NCBI GenBank assembly: GCA_022827095.1 | Contig: JAJDTP010000003.1 | Span: forward strand, 1-54,148 | From: Dehalococcoidia bacterium | GTDB taxonomy: Bacteria > Chloroflexota > Dehalococcoidia > Lucifugimonadales > UBA3495 | Length of the DNA stretch: 54,148 nucleotides | Direction of reading: 5' to 3' | Notes under the pieces: generated by a model | What the model saw: the letters and a program-made list of their open reading frames with translations, nothing else | What the model was told of the DNA's origin: nothing | Database searches by the model: none | Translations under genes and position numbers: made by a program | Shown: positions 33,047-40,322 of the stretch, piece after piece | How the letters are laid out: each line of letters starts with the position of its first letter | Numbering within the stretch: position 1 is the stretch's first letter

Positions 33047-33075
33047 TTGAGCGTCTTGCCGCTTAATGGTAGGAT
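33047..33075 (+). promoter_or_regulatory. Promoter of second DUF1800-DUF1501-NHL module
   Basis: -35 TTGAGC (33047-33052), 17-nt spacer, extended -10 TGGTAGGAT (33067-33075). The leader of about 36 nt carries GAGGAGG (33103-33109) before ATG 33118. The design matches the first module's promoter in strength and spacing, but the sequence is different. Confidence 0.55.
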
Positions 33076-33117
33076 ACCGATGGCGATTTGTTGATTCAGA
33101 TCGAGGAGGTTTTATCA

Positions 33118-34527
33118 ATGGCATACGATGACCATGATATCGGTTTGATGGCTCATTTGATGCGACGGGCTGGCTTCGGCGCGAAGTACGATGAGCTGGA
33201 GGCCCGTGCGGCCAAGGGGTACAACGCGACCGTGGACGAGTTGCTGAACCCCGAACAGCACGACCATGGGATGGACCTGGACATTGCCGAGAGGTGCTTC
33301 ATCGAGTGGAGCCACCACACCCGGGGCTTGCCCGAGTACGTGGCTTTCCGGTTCATCAACTCCAGGAACCAACTTGAAGAAAAGATATGCCTTTTCTGGC
33401 ACGGCATCCTGTGTACCGCCGACAGCAAGACCCAGAGCTACCCCACGTCGTACGACGAGATCGAAATGTTCCGCAAGTACGGCATGGGCAGCTTCCGCGA
33501 GTTGCTGGTGCAGATTTCCAAAGACCCGGCGATGATCTTCTTCCTGGACAACTGTCTCAGCCACAAGGGCGCCATCAATGAGAACTACGGGCGCGAGTTG
33601 CTGGAGCTGTTCTCCATGGGCGTCGGCATGGACGGTGAGTTCAACTACACCGAGGACGACGTCAAGGAATGTGCCCGAGCGTTCACCGGCTGGACCATCG
33701 CCAATAACCTGCCCGGCCAGCCCTACGGCCGTTTCGCCGCCAAGTTCGTGTACAACCCGGACGACCACGACGAAGGGATGAAGACCTTCCTGGGCGAAAC
33801 CGGCAACTTCAACGGCGAGGACGTGATCGACATCATCGCCAAGCAGCCCGCCACCGCCCGCTTCATTTCCCGCCATCTGTACAGCTACTTTGTGGCCGAC
33901 GAGGCGCAGGTTCCGGCCTGGATGGACACTCCGCCCCGAGACATGGACACCATCAAGATGCTGGAGGACGAGTACTATCGCTCCGGTTACGACATTCGCT
34001 CCATGCTGCGGGTTCTGCTCCACTCCGATGCGTTCAAGAACGCCAGATTCCAACGGGTCAAGAGCCCCATTGAGACGGTCATCGGTACGCTACGCCTGGT
34101 GGGCGACTGGACGGAGCCCAAGCCCGGTTTCGAGTTCATCTTTGACGAGATGAAGCACATGGGCCAGGAGATCTTCAACCCGCCGTCCGTGGAAGGTTGG
34201 CACACTGGCCGCGAATGGATCGATGGCGGCACGCTGGTCCACCGCATCAACTTCACCGCCGACTTCGTTGGCGACACTAAGCAGCCAGGCGTGAAAGAGA
34301 TCATCGAACGGCTGGCCGATCAGGGTCCGGCGATCTCGCCCGAGGAAATGGTGGATACTACCTGCCTGCTGATGGGCCACTACGAGCTTGCGGACGAAAC
34401 CCGCGAAATGCTGGCCAACAGCGTCCGCAAGGGCGGAACGGTCAACACAGACACGGCGGAGTTTGCCGGTCGCGTGAGTGAACTTCTCCAGATGATCGTC
34501 GCCACCAAGGAATATATCTACGCCTAG
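33118..34527 (+). CDS. DUF1800 family protein (module copy 2)
   Basis: 469 aa from ATG 33118. Shares with copy 1 (20456) the N-terminal LMAHLMRRAGFGA, the NYGRELLELFSMGVG block, ARAFTGWT, FLGETGNFNGEDVIDI, RHLYSYFVADEAQVPAW and FNPPSVEGWHTGREWI, so the two are clear paralogues of nearly equal length. The middle region (residues 45-85) differs most. There is no signal peptide. It is separated from DUF1501 copy 2 by 85 nt containing a REP-like hairpin, where copy 1 has a plain 91-nt spacer. Confidence 0.92.
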   Translation: MAYDDHDIGLMAHLMRRAGFGAKYDELEARAAKGYNATVDELLNPEQHDHGMDLDIAERCFIEWSHHTRGLPEYVAFRFINSRNQLEEKICLFWHGILCTADSKTQSYPTSYDEIEMFRKYGMGSFRELLVQISKDPAMIFFLDNCLSHKGAINENYGRELLELFSMGVGMDGEFNYTEDDVKECARAFTGWTIANNLPGQPYGRFAAKFVYNPDDHDEGMKTFLGETGNFNGEDVIDIIAKQPATARFISRHLYSYFVADEAQVPAWMDTPPRDMDTIKMLEDEYYRSGYDIRSMLRVLLHSDAFKNARFQRVKSPIETVIGTLRLVGDWTEPKPGFEFIFDEMKHMGQEIFNPPSVEGWHTGREWIDGGTLVHRINFTADFVGDTKQPGVKEIIERLADQGPAISPEEMVDTTCLLMGHYELADETREMLANSVRKGGTVNTDTAEFAGRVSELLQMIVATKEYIYA

Positions 34528-34544
34528 CCCCAACCGCCCCCTGG

Positions 34545-34564
34545 ATTCCGGCTTTCGCCGGAAT
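34545..34564 (+). repeat. REP-like hairpin ATTCCGGC-TTTC-GCCGGAAT
   Basis: Perfect 8-bp inverted repeat followed by GACGGG, inside the gap between DUF1800 and DUF1501 of module 2. It is the same family as 429-448. In a transcript it could act as an RNA stabiliser or attenuator between the two genes. Confidence 0.65.
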
Positions 34565-34612
34565 GACGGGATAAGGCAAGACCACGCAAACCATCCCACG
34601 GGAGGAGAAATC

Positions 34613-35749
34613 GTGACCGCTACGAAGAAAGATCCGGTCCTGGTAGTTCTACAGATGTCGGGCGCCTTTGACGCTCTGAACACCATCATTCCCTACAACG
34701 ACCCGTTGTACAAGGACTACCGGCCCCACCTGAAGGTGGAGGTTGAGGAAGTCCTGGCCGTCGATGACAAGGTTGGGTTCCACCCGGCCATGGCCCCCAT
34801 CAAGGACATGTACGACGACGGAAAGGTCGCCGTCATCCAGGGCATCGGCTATCCCAATCCCATCCGCTCCCACTTCCGCTCCATGGACATCTGGCACACG
34901 GCCGAGCCGGCCAAGATGTCCACCGAAGGTTGGCTGGGCCGCGCCATCCAGGACCTCGATCCCAACAAGGAAAACGTCCTGACCGCCGTCAACTTTGGCC
35001 GCGGCCTTCCGCGGGCCCTGGCCGCGCCTGGCGTGTCCGTTGCTTCTGTCGGCAACCTCGAGACTTACGGCGTACTCACCGGTATCGACGGTGAGGAGCA
35101 GCGTTCGGAGGCCCTGGACATCTTCTCCCGCATGTACTCGCCGATGGTCGGCTCTGGCCCCATCAACGAATACCTGTCGCAGACCGGCCTGGACGCCCTC
35201 AAGGGCGCAGATATCCTGCGTACCGCTCCGGAGATCTACTCCTCCAGCGTCGAGTACGGCGGGGACATGTTCTCCCAGTGGGTCAAGAACGTGGCCCAGG
35301 TACACACGGCCGGCTTCGGTACGCGCGTCCTGTACACCGGCCTTAACCCCGGCGCCTTCGACACCCACGCCAACCAGCCCACGTCCTTCGCCAAGCTGTG
35401 GGGTGAGGTCTCGCGTGCGGTCAACGACCTGTACCAGGACCTGAAAGAGCACAACGCCAACGAAGAAGTTGTCATGCTGCTCTTCACCGAGTTCGGCCGC
35501 CGCGTGCAGGAGAACGGCTCTGGCACCGACCACGGTTCCGGCAGCGTGGCGTTCGTCATCGGCGACGGCGTCAAGGGCGGCCTCTACGGCGAGTACCCGT
35601 CCCTGGAGCCGGACAAGCTCGATGAGGGCGACCTGAAGTGGAACAACGACTTCCGGAGCACCTACGCTACCATCCTGGACAAGTGGCTTGATCTGGATGA
35701 CCAGGAGATCCTGAAAGGCTCCTACGAGCAGTTCGACTTCATCAAGTAG
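34613..35749 (+). CDS. DUF1501 family protein (module copy 2)
   Basis: 378 aa from GTG 34613 with GGAGGAG upstream. It is paralogous to 21951: KKDPVLVVLQMSGAFDALNTIIPYNDPLY, SHFRSMDIWHTAEPAKMSTEGWLGRA, GAFDTHANQ and FTEFGRRVQENGSGTDHGSGS. The GGND motif of copy 1 is GAFD here, keeping Asp but losing the Asn, a difference in the putative metal/active-site loop. DTH and TDHG are kept. No export signal is visible. NHL copy 2 follows 128 nt later, after a hairpin. Confidence 0.92.
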   Translation: MTATKKDPVLVVLQMSGAFDALNTIIPYNDPLYKDYRPHLKVEVEEVLAVDDKVGFHPAMAPIKDMYDDGKVAVIQGIGYPNPIRSHFRSMDIWHTAEPAKMSTEGWLGRAIQDLDPNKENVLTAVNFGRGLPRALAAPGVSVASVGNLETYGVLTGIDGEEQRSEALDIFSRMYSPMVGSGPINEYLSQTGLDALKGADILRTAPEIYSSSVEYGGDMFSQWVKNVAQVHTAGFGTRVLYTGLNPGAFDTHANQPTSFAKLWGEVSRAVNDLYQDLKEHNANEEVVMLLFTEFGRRVQENGSGTDHGSGSVAFVIGDGVKGGLYGEYPSLEPDKLDEGDLKWNNDFRSTYATILDKWLDLDDQEILKGSYEQFDFIK

Positions 35750-35795
35750 CCAACTGCAACCCCTGTCCGTTGTACCGGCAGGAACGGACGCGAAG

Positions 35796-35822
35796 TAGGG
35801 GCAGGTTACCAACCTGCCCCTA
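35796..35822. repeat. 12-bp stem hairpin between DUF1501 and NHL (copy 2)
   Basis: TAGGGGCAGGTT (35796-35807), ACC, AACCTGCCCCTA (35811-35822) is a perfect inverted repeat without a T-tract. It may be an intergenic repeat or an attenuating/stabilising RNA hairpin rather than a full terminator. Confidence 0.6.
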
Positions 35823-35877
35823 CGCTACGATTGCCGGACGGTCGGAATTCTACGGCGTGAAATTTGGAAGGTGAAAT

Positions 35878-36921
35878 ATGGTTACTGCGACTGAGATCGC
35901 GCCGGTAACGTTTCAATACAGTCATACCATTGGCCGGCAGGAAGTGCGCAGCGGCAACGGGTTCTTCAATCCGGTCGCCATCACGCGCGACGATAGCGGG
36001 ATGCTGTACGTGCTGAGCCGCGGCACCGAGACCCCGGCATTCTTCCCGTGCAAGCGCGTCACCGTCTTCCACCCGGACGAGGAAGAAGTGGTCGCCGAAT
36101 TCGGACAGAAGATCCCGCCCGAAGACGCAGACGAAACCACCCCCAACGGTTCGTTCATGTGGCCGACCTCGGTGGCGCTGGACAGCAAGGGTTATGCCTA
36201 CGTCTCCGACGAATGGTTGAACCGGATCTCAATCTACGACCAGGAGCGCGGCAACTGGATCGGGATGTGGGGCATCCCGGGTTCCGGCGACGGCGAGATC
36301 GACCGGCCGGCCGGCTTGGTTTTCGACAAGGACGACAACCTGTATGTCGTGGAAAGCCGCAACCACCGGGTTTCGGTGTTCACCAAGGAAGGCCAGTTCA
36401 AGTTCAGTTGGGGCCGCAAGGGGTCCGGCGACGGCGAGTTCGATCACCCCTGGGGCATCGAGATTGACCAGGACGGCGATGTCTACGTTGCAGACTGGCG
36501 CAATGACCGCATCCAGAAGTTTGCTCCCGACGGTGCCTTCCTGATGAAGTTCGGCGCCTCCGGCGACGGCGAGGGCGAGTTCAGCCGGCCCACCGGCGTG
36601 GCAGTCGACAAGGACGGGCACATCTTCGTCACCGACTATAGGAACGACCGCGTCCAGGTGTTCCGGGCCAACGGCAGCTACATCACATCCATGCATGGGC
36701 AGGCCGGCCTGTCCAAGTGGGGCGCGGAGCGCGTGTACCTTGACCCGACCATCGTACGGGCTCGCGAGCGCGCGTTGGGCCTGGCCGAGAGGGAAGGTGC
36801 TTTCCAGGGTCCCATTGCCATCGAGGTGAGCGACGACGGCCGAGTGTTCGTGCTGGAGGCCCCCCGGCATCGGGTGCAGGTCTTCAGCAAGCAAACGGCC
36901 ATGTTTGCCGGCGAGCTCTGA
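35878..36921 (+). CDS. NHL-repeat beta-propeller protein (module copy 2)
   Basis: 347 aa from ATG 35878 with GGAAGGTG upstream. NHL blades are regular: GSFMWPTSVALDSKGYAYVSDEWLNRISIYDQERG, GEIDRPAGLVFDKDDNLYVVESRNHRVSVFTKEG, GEFDHPWGIEIDQDGDVYVADWRNDRIQKFAPDG, GEFSRPTGVAVDKDGHIFVTDYRNDRVQVFRANG. Residues 1-45 (TFQYSHTIGRQEVRSGNGFFNPVAI) align with the start of copy 1 (YSHSVGRGAASGMGFSQPTSM). There is no signal peptide. Ligand-binding and protein-scaffold functions are both possible. It ends the second module and is followed by a strong terminator. Confidence 0.92.
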   Translation: MVTATEIAPVTFQYSHTIGRQEVRSGNGFFNPVAITRDDSGMLYVLSRGTETPAFFPCKRVTVFHPDEEEVVAEFGQKIPPEDADETTPNGSFMWPTSVALDSKGYAYVSDEWLNRISIYDQERGNWIGMWGIPGSGDGEIDRPAGLVFDKDDNLYVVESRNHRVSVFTKEGQFKFSWGRKGSGDGEFDHPWGIEIDQDGDVYVADWRNDRIQKFAPDGAFLMKFGASGDGEGEFSRPTGVAVDKDGHIFVTDYRNDRVQVFRANGSYITSMHGQAGLSKWGAERVYLDPTIVRARERALGLAEREGAFQGPIAIEVSDDGRVFVLEAPRHRVQVFSKQTAMFAGEL

Positions 36922-36948
36922 TCGCCCAGTTCCAGCAGCTGATTTCGA

Positions 36949-36979
36949 GGGCCATGGCAACGCCGCCATGGCCCTTTTT
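36949..36979 (+). terminator. Rho-independent terminator of module 2
   Basis: GGGCCATGGC (36949-36958), 6-nt loop, GCCATGGCCC (36965-36974), TTTTT (36975-36979). Confidence 0.9.
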
Positions 36980-37005
36980 GATCATTCCAAAGCCGTGACT
37001 ATAAT
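36978..37005 (+). promoter_or_regulatory. Promoter of the second Uma2 gene
   Basis: -35 TTGATC (36978-36983), which begins inside the T-tract of the preceding terminator, 16-nt spacer, and perfect -10 TATAAT (37000-37005). It is 42 nt before ATG 37047. Confidence 0.6.
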
Positions 37006-37046
37006 GGTCAAGATACAGATGCAGAGCCTCCCCCACGAGGTCTTTT

Positions 37047-37736
37047 ATGACTAGCAAACGAATTGCGCCGCCGGCTGCTAAGCCCACTGGTCAATTTCCT
37101 GAGTTTCCACCCAGGGATGATATGCAGAACGCCCTTCATCTGGACGATCAGGGCCATCAGCCCGCCTTGCGCCGCCACCTCGGCACGCCGCAAACCACCG
37201 TAGTCATCGGAGAAGTTCCCATCGGCTGGAACATCCATACCCGGCGGGAAGTGATCCGGGTTCCGGATCTATTGATCGCGTTCGGTGTCGACCGGGACTT
37301 GGTCGTTGCCGAGATGGGTTATTCCATCGACGAACACGGCAAGGCGCCGGATTTCGCTTTGGAGATCGCTTCGCCAAACACTGCGCGCAACGATGAGACC
37401 GGCAAGCGGATCGACTACGCCCGATTCGGCGTGACGGAATACTGGAGGTTTGACCCGCAAGGGGGCCGGTGGTACCAGCAGGCCTTGGCCGGCGACCGTC
37501 TGGTAAATGGCGTTTACCAGCCAATACACATCGTGCAAGTAGACGCGGAACGGTATTGGGGCCACAGCGACGCGCTGAACCTCGACGTGTGCTGGGAGTA
37601 TGGAGAACTGCGTTGGTACGACCCAGTGGCGCGGCGCTATCTTCCTACCTTTGATGACGAGGCCGAAGCGCGGATTGCCGCTGAAGCCCGCGTACTAGAG
37701 CTGGAGGCGGAAGTCACCCGCCTGCGAGGCCAGTAA
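37047..37736 (+). CDS. Uma2 family protein (DUF820)
   Basis: 229 aa. IRVPDLLIAFGVDRDLV, KAPDFALEIASPNTARNDETGKRIDYARFGVTEYWRFDPQGG and LNLDVCWEYGELRWYDPVARRYL are the Uma2 blocks, giving a PD-(D/E)XK-type core (VPD, ALEIAS, GKR). The C-terminal EAEARIAAEARVLELEAEVTRLRG is a coiled coil like that of the Uma2 protein at 7372. Role unknown. It has its own promoter, is transcribed alone and converges on livF with a 16-nt gap. Confidence 0.85.
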   Translation: MTSKRIAPPAAKPTGQFPEFPPRDDMQNALHLDDQGHQPALRRHLGTPQTTVVIGEVPIGWNIHTRREVIRVPDLLIAFGVDRDLVVAEMGYSIDEHGKAPDFALEIASPNTARNDETGKRIDYARFGVTEYWRFDPQGGRWYQQALAGDRLVNGVYQPIHIVQVDAERYWGHSDALNLDVCWEYGELRWYDPVARRYLPTFDDEAEARIAAEARVLELEAEVTRLRGQ

Positions 37737-37752
37737 CAGGGATTGGCAGCAG

Positions 37753-38517
37753 CTATGCACTGCCGAGGAACACCTGTGTCAAAATATCTGTTTCCCTGAT
37801 TGAGTCTGGCGTTCCGTTGTGGACCACCTCTCCCTTGTCCAGCACATAGGCGCGATCTACGATGTCCAGCACGCCCTTGATATTGTGCTCCACTACCATG
37901 ATGGTGGTGTCGAGCCGCTCGCTGATCTCCGCGACCTTTTCGAATACCTCTTTGACGATGATCGGCGCCAGGCCAAGGGTCGGTTCGTCCAACAGCAGCA
38001 ACTCCGGTGAGGCCATCAGCCCGCGACCGAGGGCCAGCATCTGCTGCTGACCGCCGGACATGGCGCTAGCCATGTCCTTGCGTTTTTCATAGAGCACCGG
38101 GAAGAGTTCCATCACTGAATCGAGGCGGTTGGCCTTCTCCGACCGGTCGTTCAGGTAGATGCAGCCCATCTCGAGGTTTTCGGTGATAGTCAGGTGGGTG
38201 AACACGCGCCGGCCCTGGGGCACGAAGGCGATACCTTCCTTGACGATCTCATGGGTAGCCGCGGCCAGGAGATGCTGCCGCCAGTAAACCTGGCCGGCAA
38301 CCACCGGCGCCAGGCCCATGACAGCCTTGAGCACGGTGGACTTGCCGGCCCCGTTGGGGCCCATCACCGCGACCACCTCGCCCTTTTGCACGGACATGGA
38401 TATCTCGTGCAACGCGCGAACTGCACCGTATTCGACGGAGATGCCTACCAGTTCCAGCAGCGGGGCATCACCGCTGCCGTCGGCCTGACCCGCGGTTTGC
38501 ACCGACGCTAACGCCAT
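37753..38517 (-). CDS. livF: LIV-type ABC transporter ATP-binding protein LivF
   Basis: 254 aa from ATG 38517, which overlaps the livG stop by one base (TGATG). Walker A GPNGAGKST, Q-loop PQGRRVF, signature AMSGGQQQML and Walker B LLLLDEPTLGLAP with switch His in VVEHN are all present. PQGRRVFTHLTITENLEMG and LDKGEVVHNG identify the LivF subgroup. It powers import of a branched-chain-amino-acid-like substrate with LivG, LivM and LivH. It is the last gene of the operon. Confidence 0.95.
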   Translation of the reverse strand: MALASVQTAGQADGSGDAPLLELVGISVEYGAVRALHEISMSVQKGEVVAVMGPNGAGKSTVLKAVMGLAPVVAGQVYWRQHLLAAATHEIVKEGIAFVPQGRRVFTHLTITENLEMGCIYLNDRSEKANRLDSVMELFPVLYEKRKDMASAMSGGQQQMLALGRGLMASPELLLLDEPTLGLAPIIVKEVFEKVAEISERLDTTIMVVEHNIKGVLDIVDRAYVLDKGEVVHNGTPDSIRETDILTQVFLGSA

Positions 38518-39266
38518 CACGCCCCCAGATATGCCTCGATTACCTCTGCGCTGCCCAACACCGGCTCGACGTCACCGGCCGCCAGCAACGTTCCGCTGTC
38601 CAGCACAATGATCCGGTCGGACAGTTCCCGTACGATGTCCATGTTGTGGGACACGAAAACGATGGTGTAGCCATCGGCCCGCATCTGCTTCATGATGTCC
38701 TTGACCCGCTCCAGCATTTGCGGGAAAAGACCGGCGAAAGGCTCGTCAAAGAGGTAGGTCTGGACGTCCATGGCCATGGCGCGGCCGATTTCCAGCAACT
38801 TGCGCTGTCCGTAAGACAGTTCCATGGCCAGCGAATCGCGCTTTTCCCACATGCCCACGGACTCCAGGATCTCCTGAGCTTTGCGGCGGTTGGCCGGGCG
38901 GATGCGTTCGAATAGCGACGAAAACAGCCGCCGGTCGGTCAGCACCACCATGATGTTGTCCCAGACGGTTATCTGGTCGAACAGCCGGACTTCCTGGAAG
39001 GTGCGAGTCAAGCCGTGGTCCGGCGTTTCATGGGCGTGCACGACCCTCAGGCCGACGCCGTCGATGATCACCATTCCGCCGTCCAGGGGGAGAACCCCGC
39101 TCAACAGGTTCACCAGTGTCGACTTGCCGGACCCGTTGGGCCCCACGATGCTGGTGGTTCCTTGGCGAGGGATGGACAGGCTGAGCTCGTCCACCGCGCG
39201 GACGGCCCCGAAGTGTTTGGATATGCCCTCGGTTTGCAGGGCCAGGGCTTCGTCATTCCCGGTCAC
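38517..39266 (-). CDS. livG: LIV-type ABC transporter ATP-binding protein LivG
   Basis: 249 aa from GTG 39266, overlapping the end of livM by four bases (GTGA). Walker A GPNGSGKST, RTFQEVRLFDQITVWDNIMV (the LivG-type Q-loop), signature LSYGQRKLLEIGRA (Tyr in place of the second Gly-adjacent Ser/Gly), Walker B TYLFDEPFAGLFP and switch His in FVSHNMD. The helical ABC subdomain contains FERIRPANRRKAQEILE. It is the second nucleotide-binding subunit of the transporter. Confidence 0.95.
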   Translation of the reverse strand: MTGNDEALALQTEGISKHFGAVRAVDELSLSIPRQGTTSIVGPNGSGKSTLVNLLSGVLPLDGGMVIIDGVGLRVVHAHETPDHGLTRTFQEVRLFDQITVWDNIMVVLTDRRLFSSLFERIRPANRRKAQEILESVGMWEKRDSLAMELSYGQRKLLEIGRAMAMDVQTYLFDEPFAGLFPQMLERVKDIMKQMRADGYTIVFVSHNMDIVRELSDRIIVLDSGTLLAAGDVEPVLGSAEVIEAYLGA

Positions 39267-40318
39267 AGCCGATACCTCCCTACCAGTCCCTGCGGGCGGA
39301 ACAGCATCAAAAGCACTAGCAGTATACCCAGGATCACCTGGCGCGCCTGTCCGATGTACTCGGTGGGCAGGTATGGGATGAACCGCATACCCTCCTCCAG
39401 CAGCACGAAAGCCATCGCGCCCAGCAGAGAACCCCAAATGGTGGCCAAGCCGCCCAGGATGACGATGGACACCAGCAGCACCGACTCGAGGAGGATGAAA
39501 GAGTTGGGGTCGATGAAGGACGTCCAACTAGCGAAGAGGCCGCCGGCCAGGCTGGTCATCATGGCCGAAATAACCCAGACCGCCAGCTTGAAGTGCGTGG
39601 CCCGGTAACCGAACACTTCGATGGCCTGCTCGTCCTCGCGGATTGCGGTGAGAACTCTGCCGAAGGACGATGTAGTGATGAACCATGAAATTAGCATCAC
39701 CAGGGCCAGGAACGCCAGACCCAGCAGCAAGAACTCGACCTCGCCGTCGAAGACCCAATTGCCAATCTGCGGCCGGGCGATCTCGTGGATCCCGAAGGCC
39801 CCGCGTGTGACGCTGCGCAGGTTGAGGAACACGTTGAAGGCGATGATGGCGAACCCAAAAGAAACCAGCACGAATATGTCGTCGCGGAACCGGTTGAACA
39901 CCACGCCAACCAATAGCGCGGCCAACCCGGCCAATCCGATGCATACGGGTAGTGCTGCGAAGAACGTCCAGCCAAAGGTGGGGATCGCCTCCGTCCGCAG
40001 TTGCTCATAGGCCGGGTCGGAGGTCAGGATCGCCATGGTGTAGGCCCCCAACCCGAAGAAGCCGATATGCCCGACGGACAGCAGGCCGGTGAAACCAACC
40101 ACCAGGTTCAGGCTCACCGCCAGGATCGCCCAGATGGCGAAAACGGTCAGCACGATCACGGCGAACCCGGCGCCCTGCCACAGCATGAAAGCGATGGCCC
40201 AGCCAATCACGAACAGATTGGCCCAAAGCTCGATGTTCCCCCGGGCGTGGCGGGCCAGCTCTGCCGGGTTCTGCGCCAGGCGGGCAAACGTCCTGATGCC
40301 GTCGAGGTTTACCGGCAC
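39263..40318 (-). CDS. livM: LIV-type ABC transporter permease LivM
   Basis: 351 aa from GTG 40318. The SD GAGGAG lies in the last codons of the livH-like gene, and the intergenic gap is only 4 nt. The hallmark LivM block LAVSLNLVVGFTGLLSVGHIGFFGLGAYTMAIL is present near residue 70. A conserved cytoplasmic loop TSSFGRVLTAIREDEQAIEVFGYRATHFKLAVWVISA precedes the last helices. There are 8-10 hydrophobic spans. Inner-membrane permease subunit. Confidence 0.94.
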   Translation of the reverse strand: MPVNLDGIRTFARLAQNPAELARHARGNIELWANLFVIGWAIAFMLWQGAGFAVIVLTVFAIWAILAVSLNLVVGFTGLLSVGHIGFFGLGAYTMAILTSDPAYEQLRTEAIPTFGWTFFAALPVCIGLAGLAALLVGVVFNRFRDDIFVLVSFGFAIIAFNVFLNLRSVTRGAFGIHEIARPQIGNWVFDGEVEFLLLGLAFLALVMLISWFITTSSFGRVLTAIREDEQAIEVFGYRATHFKLAVWVISAMMTSLAGGLFASWTSFIDPNSFILLESVLLVSIVILGGLATIWGSLLGAMAFVLLEEGMRFIPYLPTEYIGQARQVILGILLVLLMLFRPQGLVGRYRL

Positions 40319-40322
40319 AGCG

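Noticed and set aside
20456-36921. Composite transposon bounded by the two DUF1800-DUF1501-NHL copies
   Set aside because: The copies are divergent paralogues in direct order, and no transposase, inverted termini or target duplication is visible.
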